Assembly: GCF_003945545.1 (NCBI RefSeq)
Contig: NZ_CP029617.1
Coordinates: 6,599,001-6,663,000 of the forward strand
From: Streptomyces sp. WAC 01529
Lineage (GTDB): Bacteria; Actinomycetota; Actinomycetes; Streptomycetales; Streptomycetaceae
Length of the DNA stretch: 64,000 bases
Direction: 5' to 3'
Positions 1-7,432 of this stretch are shown here, piece by piece. Positions within the stretch are counted from its first letter, which is position 1. Each line of letters starts with the position of its first letter. The notes beneath the pieces are model-generated. The model saw nothing but the letters and a program-made list of their open reading frames with translations. It did no database searches and had not been told where the DNA came from. A program made the position numbers and the translations under genes.

Positions 1-638
1 GGGAGTTCGGCGATGCGGACCCGGCCCTCCTCGTCCTCGCCCGTGAAGCGCAGGCCGTGCGCGCGCAGCGTGTCGAGGTGGGGGCCCGGGCCGTAGGAGC
101 AGTGGTAGCGCTCGACGGACCGGTCGGCGCCGAGCAGGGACTCGGCGAGCGAGCCGGGGGCGAGCGTCACCGTGCCCTCGTGCCCGACCAGCGAGCAGGC
201 GAGCGGCTCGATGAGCAGGTCGTCGGCGCCGGGGTCGTTCTCGGCGTGCGCGACATCGGAAAGGCCGCACACGTGGCGCGCGTACTCCAGAAGCGTGTGC
301 TGGAAGCCGCCGCAGGTGCCGAGGAAGGGGATGCCCTCCTCGCGCGCCGTGCGGATGGCGGTCAGCGCGCCCGCCTCGCTGCGGTAGGGGCTGCCGGGCA
401 GGACCCACACCGCGTCGAAACCGCGTACGGCGTCCGGGTCCTCGGCGTCGTCGGTCGCGACCCAGTACGCGTCGAGGACGAGGCGGTCGTGGGCGGCGAG
501 GGCGTCCAGGAGCAGCGGCATCCGGTTGTGGGAGGTCACGTTCGGCGAGCGTTCGCCGATCAACGCGACCCGGGCCGTGGGGGAGTGGTGCGCGTGGCGG
601 CCCGCTTCGGCGCCGGTCATGGCTGTGTCGGTCGTCAT
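1..638 (-). CDS. CTP synthase C-terminal-region-related amidotransferase (partial)
   Basis: This is a class I glutamine-amidotransferase-like protein whose C-terminus runs off the left edge of the window. The sequence shows the nucleophile elbow GTCGG followed by FQH, which matches the GATase domain of CTP synthase, and an early RVALIGERSPNV segment. No synthetase domain precedes it, so it is a stand-alone amidotransferase domain and not PyrG. Family members of this size are usually annotated as CTP-synthase-related proteins of unknown substrate. I chose the ATG at 638; in-frame ATGs at 647 and 620 are alternatives. It is divergent from the LysR gene at 734, which may regulate it. Confidence 0.75.
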   Translation of the reverse strand, partial: MTTDTAMTGAEAGRHAHHSPTARVALIGERSPNVTSHNRMPLLLDALAAHDRLVLDAYWVATDDAEDPDAVRGFDAVWVLPGSPYRSEAGALTAIRTAREEGIPFLGTCGGFQHTLLEYARHVCGLSDVAHAENDPGADDLLIEPLACSLVGHEGTVTLAPGSLAESLLGADRSVERYHCSYGPGPHLDTLRAHGLRFTGEDEEGRVRIAEL

Positions 639-733
639 GCCGATCATCCTGGGCGCGACCTGTCGTTCACGTCCAACGATGAAATCTGCATCCTCCATAA
701 GCGATCCTGATGGGGTGCGCGATCCTTGGCCGC
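639..733. promoter_or_regulatory. Divergent intergenic region, likely LysR operator
   Basis: About 95 bases separate the divergent amidotransferase and LysR genes. It is visibly more AT-rich than its surroundings around 675-705 (ATGAAATCTGCATCC, then CATAAGCGATCCTGAT). LysR regulators commonly bind such a shared region and control both genes. I could not single out one clear T-N11-A operator, so only the role of the whole interval is inferred. Confidence 0.35.
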
Positions 734-1603
734 ATGGATCCGCATCTCCTGCGTACGTACGTGACGGTGGCCCGCCTCGCCTCCTTCTCCGAGGCCGCGC
801 GCGCACTCGGCTACACCCAGTCCGCCGTCTCCCAGCACATCGCCGCCCTGGAACAGGACCTCGGTTCCGCCCTGCTGACCCGCCGCCCCGTGGCCCCCAC
901 CCCGGCCGGCGCACGCCTCCTGGAACACGCGGGTCCGCTGCTGCTGCGCCTCGACGCGGCCCGCGCCGAGGTCGTGCGCATGGCGAGCGCCCCCGAGCAC
1001 GGCCTGACGCTGGCCGCCACGCCGACCGCCCTGACCCGGCGTACGGCCGAGGCGCTGCCCCCGGCGGGCGTCACCCTCTCCGTGCTGCCCCGCGACGAGA
1101 TCCCCGCTGCCGTCGCGACCGGCGCCGTCGACCTCGGCCTCGTCGACGGCCTCGCCGCGCCGAACGACCCGCTGCGCCTGCCCGACGTGGCACCCCTCAC
1201 CGCGCGGGGCACCGGCCAGGAGCCCGTCGCCGTCCTGCTCCCCGAAGGCCACCCGCTGGCCCGCCGCACCGGACTGCGCCTCGGCGACCTCGTGCACGCC
1301 CGCTGGATCGACGCCCCCGGCACCGGCCTGCCGCTGGCCCAACTCCGCGCCGCGAACGGCACATCGGGCTTCCGGCCCGCGCTGCGCTACGACGGCACGG
1401 ACCTGCGTACCCTCGCCGCGCTCGCCGCCGCGGGCCACGGCCTGACCCTGCTGCCGCGCTCGGCCGCCGCCGGGGTGCCCGGCACGGTCGCCGTGCCGCT
1501 GACCGCGCCCCGCGTCGTCCACCGCACGGAGCTGCTCCACGCGGGCACCCTGCGCGGGGCCGCCGCGGCGCTGGCGGCACACCTGGACGTCACCCGTTCG
1601 TGA
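734..1603 (+). CDS. LysR family transcriptional regulator
   Basis: This is a 289-residue LysR-type regulator. The first 60 residues form the winged helix-turn-helix (SEAARALGYTQSAVSQ is the recognition region), preceded by the canonical MDPHLLRTY opening, which is why I chose the ATG at 734 over the in-frame ATG at 710. The remainder is the periplasmic-binding-protein-like effector domain, with a shortened first lobe typical of actinobacterial members. It is divergent from the amidotransferase gene, the usual arrangement for a LysR regulator and its target. The effector cannot be read from sequence. Confidence 0.9.
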   Translation: MDPHLLRTYVTVARLASFSEAARALGYTQSAVSQHIAALEQDLGSALLTRRPVAPTPAGARLLEHAGPLLLRLDAARAEVVRMASAPEHGLTLAATPTALTRRTAEALPPAGVTLSVLPRDEIPAAVATGAVDLGLVDGLAAPNDPLRLPDVAPLTARGTGQEPVAVLLPEGHPLARRTGLRLGDLVHARWIDAPGTGLPLAQLRAANGTSGFRPALRYDGTDLRTLAALAAAGHGLTLLPRSAAAGVPGTVAVPLTAPRVVHRTELLHAGTLRGAAAALAAHLDVTRS

Positions 1604-1652
1604 GGCATCGCCGCAGGGGCGCGCCGGGTAGGGCTGTGGCCGGAGGCGAGCC

Positions 1653-2366
1653 ATGGAACAGACCGCGTTGCGTCCCAAGCCGATGCCAGGCCGGAGCCCC
1701 GGCCACGGCCCAGGCGACCACCCCGAGAAGGACCGTCGGCCATACGCCGTGCGGCGCCGAGGCAGGCGAGTGCCGGCCGTGCTGTCCGGACTGCTCCTCG
1801 CGGTGCTCCTGGTCCTTGCGGGTATCGGCATCGGCGTCGGAGCCGTGGGCGCCACCGTCCTCGACGTGAGCGGGCTCGCCGGGACAGGGGAGGCCGCGTC
1901 CCCGACGGGCGCGCCCCGGCCGACCGCCGGGGGCCCTGAGTCCGAGGCACCGAAGCCCGAAGCGTCCAAGCCCGCGCTGAAGTCCGCGCCGCCGAAGTCC
2001 GCCCCGCCGAAGTCCGAGGCGCCCAAGCCCGGACCGCCGAAGCCCGCGCCGCCCAAGTCCCCGCAAGCCGGGCCCGCCTCCGCCGCGAAGCCCGCCAGGA
2101 CCTCCACCCTCGGTGTCGAGGCCGTGGACGCCCCCGGCGGCGCGGGCGCCCTGCTCGTCGGCGTGCACCTCCCGGGCCCCGGCCACAGCGCGGGCCTGGT
2201 GCACGGCGACACCCTGCTCGCGTTCGGCGGAACCCGCGTCGGCTCGGCGGCCGCCCTGGCGTCGGCGGTCGCCGCCGCGCCCCCGGGCACGCAAGTGACG
2301 CTGACGGTCCGCCACAAGAACGGCGCCCGCCAGACGCTCGCGGTGAGGCCGGGCATCGTGACCTGA
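1653..2366 (+). CDS. Membrane-anchored PDZ domain protein
   Basis: This 237-residue protein has a basic cytoplasmic N-terminus, one transmembrane helix at about residues 43-66, an extracellular Pro/Lys/Ala/Ser linker with repeated APPKS units at about 90-145, and a C-terminal PDZ-like domain. The latter shows GVHLPGPGHSAGLVHGDTLLAF, split here as GVHLPGPGHSAGLV and HGDTLLAFGG, the usual carboxylate-binding loop region. There is no protease domain, unlike HtrA/DegP proteins, so it is probably an adaptor or scaffold that presents a PDZ domain through the peptidoglycan. ATG at 1653 has GGAGGCG upstream. It may be cotranscribed with the LysR gene, 49 bases upstream. Confidence 0.8.
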   Translation: MEQTALRPKPMPGRSPGHGPGDHPEKDRRPYAVRRRGRRVPAVLSGLLLAVLLVLAGIGIGVGAVGATVLDVSGLAGTGEAASPTGAPRPTAGGPESEAPKPEASKPALKSAPPKSAPPKSEAPKPGPPKPAPPKSPQAGPASAAKPARTSTLGVEAVDAPGGAGALLVGVHLPGPGHSAGLVHGDTLLAFGGTRVGSAAALASAVAAAPPGTQVTLTVRHKNGARQTLAVRPGIVT

Positions 2367-2389
2367 CCCCTGACCCCTGACCGCAGGCG

Positions 2390-3403
2390 TCAGCCGAAGT
2401 CCGTGCGGGGCCCACTGCGCGGCTCGCGCCCCGGGTAGTAGGCGAGGACGTCGTACGGATACGGCAGCGGCCGCGCACTCGCCGACGTCAGCCGCTCCTG
2501 CTGCTCAGACGTCAACTCCCAGTCCACGCAGCCGAGATTGTCCGCCAGCTGCTCCACCGACCTGGCCCCCACGATCGGCGCGGTCACCCCGGGCCGCTGG
2601 AGGAGCCACCGCAGCGCCACCTGGGACGGCGTGCGGCCGGCTTCGTCGGCGACCTCCAGGAGCGCGTCGACGACCCGCCACGTCTCCTCCGTGTTCCGCT
2701 CCCGCCAGGCGCCCGAACCCCGCGCGCCCTCCGGAGGCGCGGCCATGGAGCGCCGGAACTTGCCCGAGAGCCAGCCGCCCTGCAAGGGGCTGTACGGAAT
2801 GACGCCCACGCCCTCCGCCGCGCTGAGCGGCAGCAGCTCCCACTCGCTCTCGCGCGCCAGGAGGTTGTAGAGCGGCTGGAGACAGGAGTACGGCTCCCAG
2901 CATCGGGCCCGTGCCACGTCAAGGGCCTTCTGCAGCTGGGCCGGGGAGTGGTTGCTCGCCCCGAGATAGCGCACCTTGCCCGCCTTCACGAGGGTGTCCA
3001 GCGTGGACAGGGTCTCCTCGATCGGCGTCGTCGCGTCCCATACGTGGGTCTGGTACAGGTCGATGTAGTCGGTGCCCAGGCGGCGCAGGCTCGCGTCCAC
3101 GGCCGACAGGATGTGCTTGCGGCTCAGGCCGCCCGCGTTCGGGGATTCGCCCATCGTGCTGAACACCTTGGTGGCGATGACGAGTTCGTCCCTGCGGCGG
3201 CCCTTGAGCCAGCGGCCAAGGACCTCTTCCGACACGCCACGCCCGTACATGTCGGCCGTGTCGACGAACGTGCCGCCCGCCTCCGTGAACGCGTCCAGCA
3301 TGCGGTGGGACGTCGTCTCGTCCGCGCCGCTGCCGAACATCATCGCGCCGAAGCACAGCTCGCTGACGCGCAGCCCGGTCCGGCCGAGGAATCGCTGCTT
3401 CAT
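2390..3403 (-). CDS. Aldo/keto reductase
   Basis: This is a 337-residue NADPH-dependent oxidoreductase of the aldo/keto reductase superfamily with a TIM-barrel fold. The catalytic tetrad is visible: Asp in VDTADMYG, Tyr in DMYGRG, Lys in VIATKVF and His in YQTHVWD. The opening MKQRFLGRTGLRVSELCFG is typical of the YajO/Tas-like branch acting on sugar or xenobiotic aldehydes and ketones. The ATG at 3403 has GGGAGGG at the correct spacing, which decides it over the upstream in-frame start at 3490. It lies downstream of treZ on the same strand (64-base gap) and could be cotranscribed. Its substrate is unknown. Confidence 0.92.
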   Translation of the reverse strand: MKQRFLGRTGLRVSELCFGAMMFGSGADETTSHRMLDAFTEAGGTFVDTADMYGRGVSEEVLGRWLKGRRRDELVIATKVFSTMGESPNAGGLSRKHILSAVDASLRRLGTDYIDLYQTHVWDATTPIEETLSTLDTLVKAGKVRYLGASNHSPAQLQKALDVARARCWEPYSCLQPLYNLLARESEWELLPLSAAEGVGVIPYSPLQGGWLSGKFRRSMAAPPEGARGSGAWRERNTEETWRVVDALLEVADEAGRTPSQVALRWLLQRPGVTAPIVGARSVEQLADNLGCVDWELTSEQQERLTSASARPLPYPYDVLAYYPGREPRSGPRTDFG

Positions 3404-3467
3404 GGCCTGCCCTCCCCTGAGTAGGCACCCCAAGATAGGCGCTCCGTCCGACAAGGAAGGAAGGCGC

Positions 3468-5213
3468 TCACGCGGGGCCCAGGACGGCACACGACTCGGC
3501 GGGCAGCCGCAGCAGGCCGTCCGCGCCCGGCGGCTCGACCGGCTCCCAGGCGGCGAGCACGCGCGCGTGGTTGTGCCCCAGCGGGACGGCGGCTGCCTCC
3601 CCGGCGAGGTTCACGGCGATCTTCAAATCCCCGCGGCGGAACGCGAACCAGCGCGCCCGCTCGTCGAAGGCGACCCGCACCGCCGCCAGGTCGGGGTCCA
3701 TCAGGTCGGCGCGGGCGCGCCGCAGGGAGATCAGCTCGCGGTGCCAGGCGAGCACGCGCGCGTGGTGGCCGGTCTCCGGCTGCGACCAGTCGAGGCAGGA
3801 CCGCTCGCGGGCGGCCGGGTCCTGCGGATCGGGAATGTCCTCCTCCGCCCAGCCGTGCGCAGCGAACTCCCGCCGCCTGCCCCGGCGCACGGCCTCTGCC
3901 AGCTCGGGATCGGTGTGGTCGGTGAAGAACTGCCAGGGCGTCGTGGCCCCCCACTCCTCGCCCATGAAGAGCATCGGCGTGAACGGGCCCATGAGCGTGA
4001 GCGCGGCCGCGCAGGCGAGCAGGCCGGGGGAGAGGGAGGCGGAGAGCCGGTCCCCCTGCGCGCGGTTGCCGATCTGGTCGTGGGTCTGCGCGTAGCCGAG
4101 GAAGCGGTGGGCGGGGGTCCGGGCGCGGTCCACGGGGCGGCCGTGGGCGCGGCCGCGGAACGTCGAGTACGTGCCGTCGTGGAAGAAGCCGCGCGTCATC
4201 GTCTTGCCGAGGGCGGCCAGCGGGGCCCGCGCGAAGTCCTCGTAGTACCCCTGCGCCTCGCCCGTGAGCGCGGTGTGCAGCGCGTGATGGAAGTCGTCGT
4301 TCCACTGCGCGTGCAGGCCGAGGCCGCCTCTCGCGCGCGGCGTGACGACGCGGGGGTCACCCAGGTCGGACTCGCCGATCAGGGAGAGCGGCCTGCCGAG
4401 GTCGTCGGAGAGGGAGTCGACGGCCGCGGACAGCTCTTCCAGGAAGTGGCACGCGCGCGTGTCCCGCAGCGCGTGCACGGCGTCGAGGCGCAGCCCGTCG
4501 AGCCGGTAGTCGCGCAGCCAGGCGAGCGCGCTGCCGACCAGATACGCGCGCACCTCGTCCGAGCCGGGCGCGTCCAGGTTGACGGCGGCGCCCCAGGGCG
4601 TGTGGTGCGTCTCGGTGAAGTACGGGCCGAAGGCGGGCAGGTAGTTGCCGGAGGGGCCCAGGTGGTTGTGGACGACGTCGAGGACCACGCCGAGGCCGAG
4701 CCCGTGTGCCGCGTCGACAAATCGCTTCAGCGCCTCGGGGCCGCCGTACGGCTCGTGCACGGCCCACAGGGACACCCCCTCGTACCCCCAGCCGTGCCGC
4801 CCCGGGAAGGGGCACAGCGGCATCAGCTCCACATGGGTGACGCCGAGGTCCGCGAGGTGGCGCAGCCGGTCCGCCGCCGCGTCGAGCGTGCCCTCGCGCG
4901 TGTACGTCCCCACGTGCAGCTCGTACAGGACCGCCTCCCGCACGCCGCGCCCCGCCCAGGGCGTCCGCCACGCGTACCGGTCGTGGTCGACGACCGCGCT
5001 CAGGCCGTCGGGGCCGTCCGGCTGGCGCCGCGAGCGGGGGTCGGGCAGAACGGGACCGCCGTCCACCGAGAAGCCGTAGCGCGTGCCGTCCTCGGCCTCC
5101 GCCTCCGCGGTCCACCAGCCCGCCCGACCGGCGTCGCGCTCCATCGCGCGCGTGGCGCCCGCGCACTCCAGAGCGACCCGCTCGGCCTGCGGCGCCCACA
5201 CTTCGAACCTCAC
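3468..5213 (-). CDS. treZ: Malto-oligosyltrehalose trehalohydrolase
   Basis: TreZ (581 aa, GH13) hydrolyses the alpha-1,4 bond next to the terminal trehalose of maltooligosyltrehalose and frees trehalose in the cytoplasm. The N-terminal CBM48-like domain (RFEVWAPQAERVALE) is followed by the catalytic barrel, with LDVVHNHLG, the nucleophile Asp in LRLDAVHAL and the acid Glu in LIGESDL. A GTG start at 5213 (VRFEVWAPQ) has GAGGGGGG upstream and gives normal family length; starts further upstream would add unrelated sequence. It works with TreY encoded 2.2 kb away on the same strand; the two are usually clustered with glgX. Confidence 0.95.
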   Translation of the reverse strand: MRFEVWAPQAERVALECAGATRAMERDAGRAGWWTAEAEAEDGTRYGFSVDGGPVLPDPRSRRQPDGPDGLSAVVDHDRYAWRTPWAGRGVREAVLYELHVGTYTREGTLDAAADRLRHLADLGVTHVELMPLCPFPGRHGWGYEGVSLWAVHEPYGGPEALKRFVDAAHGLGLGVVLDVVHNHLGPSGNYLPAFGPYFTETHHTPWGAAVNLDAPGSDEVRAYLVGSALAWLRDYRLDGLRLDAVHALRDTRACHFLEELSAAVDSLSDDLGRPLSLIGESDLGDPRVVTPRARGGLGLHAQWNDDFHHALHTALTGEAQGYYEDFARAPLAALGKTMTRGFFHDGTYSTFRGRAHGRPVDRARTPAHRFLGYAQTHDQIGNRAQGDRLSASLSPGLLACAAALTLMGPFTPMLFMGEEWGATTPWQFFTDHTDPELAEAVRRGRRREFAAHGWAEEDIPDPQDPAARERSCLDWSQPETGHHARVLAWHRELISLRRARADLMDPDLAAVRVAFDERARWFAFRRGDLKIAVNLAGEAAAVPLGHNHARVLAAWEPVEPPGADGLLRLPAESCAVLGPA

Positions 5214-5356
5214 CGACGTGCCCCCTCGTCCGCTGTCCGTCACACCTGCGTCCCATGGTGCGTCAGAAGTGCTCTGTTGGGGGGCGGAAGAGATCGATCG
5301 GCCGCCGCCCCGGCCCATTCTGGACACCCGGGGCGAGCTTGCCCGACAATCCCCAG

Positions 5357-5908
5357 GTGACATCCTCTTTCGAGTTCTCCACATACCCCGCGCGGGTGAC
5401 GGACGCCGAGCGCGACCGGGCGCTGGACGCACTCAAGGAGGGCGCGGCCGTCGGCAGGCTCTCGCACGACACCTTCCTGCGGCGCATGGAACTGGTCCTC
5501 GCCGCCCGCAGGCCCGACGAACTCGCCGCCCTCACCGCCGATCTGCGGACCGAGGGCCGCTGGTCGCGCATGGTGCTCGGCAGCGTGGAAGCGGTCTCCG
5601 GGTTCACGATGAAGCTGCGCAGGGCCTGGCAGGCCGAGCGCCTGCCGAAGCTTCTGCTGCCCTCGCCCGACAGCCCCTATCCGCTGCGGATCGGCCGCGA
5701 CCCGGCCAACGGCCTGCGGCTCAGCCACGACACGGTCTCGCGCGTACACGCCGAGCTGCGCCGGCAGGGCGGCGTCTGGGTACTGCGCGACCTCGGCTCC
5801 ACCAACGGCACGTCGGTGAACGGCCGCCGGGTGACCGGCTCCGCCCTCGTCCAGGACGGCGACCTGGTCAGCTTCGGCCGGATGGCCTTCCGCCTCGCCG
5901 TGAGCTGA
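5357..5908 (+). CDS. DUF1707 and FHA domain protein
   Basis: This 183-residue protein joins an N-terminal DUF1707 segment (RVTDAERDRALDALKEG to ELAALTADL, about residues 14-65) to a C-terminal FHA domain (about 105-183). The FHA signature residues are clear: GRDP, the SRVH motif and GSTNGTSVNG, which bind phosphothreonine peptides. It therefore likely acts as a reader in Ser/Thr kinase signalling; no kinase gene is nearby. I chose the GTG at 5357 because the sequence upstream of it does not look coding. It is divergent from treZ with a 143-base gap. Confidence 0.85.
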   Translation: MTSSFEFSTYPARVTDAERDRALDALKEGAAVGRLSHDTFLRRMELVLAARRPDELAALTADLRTEGRWSRMVLGSVEAVSGFTMKLRRAWQAERLPKLLLPSPDSPYPLRIGRDPANGLRLSHDTVSRVHAELRRQGGVWVLRDLGSTNGTSVNGRRVTGSALVQDGDLVSFGRMAFRLAVS

Positions 5909-5955
5909 GCCACGGCCCGGCGCGTCCGGGGCGGTCGCGGGCCCCACCACTCACT

Positions 5956-7209
5956 TCACTCACCTCCGCACGCGCGAGCGTGGCGTGCGGCGGCCACCGT
6001 CGTGCGTGACTGGTGTTCGATCTGGTGCTCCAGTGGCACCCAGCGCGCCCCGAACCGCTCGGCGAGGGCCTCGCTCCACCGGGTCACCAGCCGGTCGAGG
6101 CGTGGCGCCGCCCGGTCGTCCGCCTCGGTCAGGACCCGCAGCAGCATCGCCGCCGCCCGCAGCGGCAGGCGCCGCCCGAACGCGTCGACGCTGCCGATGT
6201 ACGCCACGGTGGTGCTCGCGGGCGGCAGCCTGGCCCAGTCGTCGGCGAGGCCGGGCACCAGCGCGAGCGCCCAGCGCGCCGCCCGCAGCAGCGGCCCCTC
6301 CTCGCCGGGCAGCCGGGGCAGCGCCTCCGCCAGGACCTCCTCGACGAGCCGCCCGTCCCTGCGCAGCCGCCGCGCGAACGCCCGCATGGCCGGTCCCGGT
6401 GCCGGGTGCGCCGCCGGGTCGTCGACGAGGTCGCTCGCCCACATCGGCACCTCGACGATCGCGGTGCGGCCGCCGTACCGGTGGGCGTGGTGCCAGGTGG
6501 TGAGCCGGGCGTCCTCGGGGAGGCTCGGGTAGGCGGCCTGTGCCCCGGCCGCGGGCAGTACGTGGACGCCCGGCCCCGAGACCGGCCAGCCCGCGGCGTC
6601 CGACGCCCCCGTCTCCACCGGAATGTGCAGCTCCGCCGCCGACTTGGCGAACGGCTCCGCGAGCCCGGGGATGTCCTCGGTCAGCTGCACCCAGCTGCCG
6701 CCCAGATCGGTGCAGTGCAGGGACACCTGCAAGTAGGGCCGCAGTTCGTCGATGACGGCGGTCAGGGCGCGTGTCTCGGGCGGCAGCCGGTGAGGGGGCA
6801 GCACGGAGGGCGACCACTCGGGCTGCTCCGGGCCCGCGGGGCGGAAGAAGTGCCGGTGGTAGTCGAGGAGCGTGCGCGGGGCGGGCGTGCGGTGCAGGCT
6901 CGCGCCGTCCGGGTCGGCGCAGAGCAGGAAGTGCCAGGAGGTGTCGGCGCGCAGTCGGGGATCGCGCAGGGCCCGCTCGGCGAGGTGCAGCAGGGTCGAG
7001 CCGCCGATCGGCTCGTTGGCGTGGGCGCCCGCGACGACGAGGACCGCACGGGAGGCGTGCCCCACGGACAGCAGGTGCAGGGGCCGCCCCGCGCGCGAGG
7101 CGCCGATCTGGCGCAGGGTGCTCAGTTCGGGACGGTGGGCGGCCAATTGCCGTGCGGAGGTGATGAGTTCCGGGACAGTGGGATAGCGCTGCACCGCCAG
7201 TTGACTCAC
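5956..7209 (-). CDS. M14 family zinc carboxypeptidase
   Basis: This is a metallocarboxypeptidase of the M14 family, about 417 residues. The first zinc ligands lie in AGAHANEPIGG (His and Glu), the third in VSLHCTDLGG (His), and the likely general base Glu is in TAIVEVPMW. I see no signal peptide from the chosen start, so it is probably cytoplasmic; family members cut C-terminal residues from peptides or muropeptides. The start is uncertain: the GTG at 7209 begins just before the conserved RYPTVPEL segment, and an ATG at 7290 would add 27 poorly conserved residues. It shares the strand with treY but is separated by about 220 bases. Confidence 0.8.
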   Translation of the reverse strand: MSQLAVQRYPTVPELITSARQLAAHRPELSTLRQIGASRAGRPLHLLSVGHASRAVLVVAGAHANEPIGGSTLLHLAERALRDPRLRADTSWHFLLCADPDGASLHRTPAPRTLLDYHRHFFRPAGPEQPEWSPSVLPPHRLPPETRALTAVIDELRPYLQVSLHCTDLGGSWVQLTEDIPGLAEPFAKSAAELHIPVETGASDAAGWPVSGPGVHVLPAAGAQAAYPSLPEDARLTTWHHAHRYGGRTAIVEVPMWASDLVDDPAAHPAPGPAMRAFARRLRRDGRLVEEVLAEALPRLPGEEGPLLRAARWALALVPGLADDWARLPPASTTVAYIGSVDAFGRRLPLRAAAMLLRVLTEADDRAAPRLDRLVTRWSEALAERFGARWVPLEHQIEHQSRTTVAAARHARACGGE

Positions 7210-7432
7210 CCCCGCCTGGTCCGCCACCGCCGCAATCCGCAGTACGCCACGCCCCCGGGCAGGTGTCAAGGAAACGGACGCCGGGGGCATCCGTGCGCCC
7301 CCCACACCCGTACGCCCGTACGAAAACCACGCGCTCCCGGAGCCGACCGGGGGACGGGGTCGGCCGCGGGCCGCGCAGTACACCCTCCGCCCGTCCCCCT
7401 GGCACCCGGCGCCAGGCTCAAGGCGCGGCCCC

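Noticed and set aside
3072..5360. Long plus-strand ORF of 762 residues
   Set aside because: It lies opposite treZ and shows no domain; it is a shadow caused by high GC content in the third codon positions.
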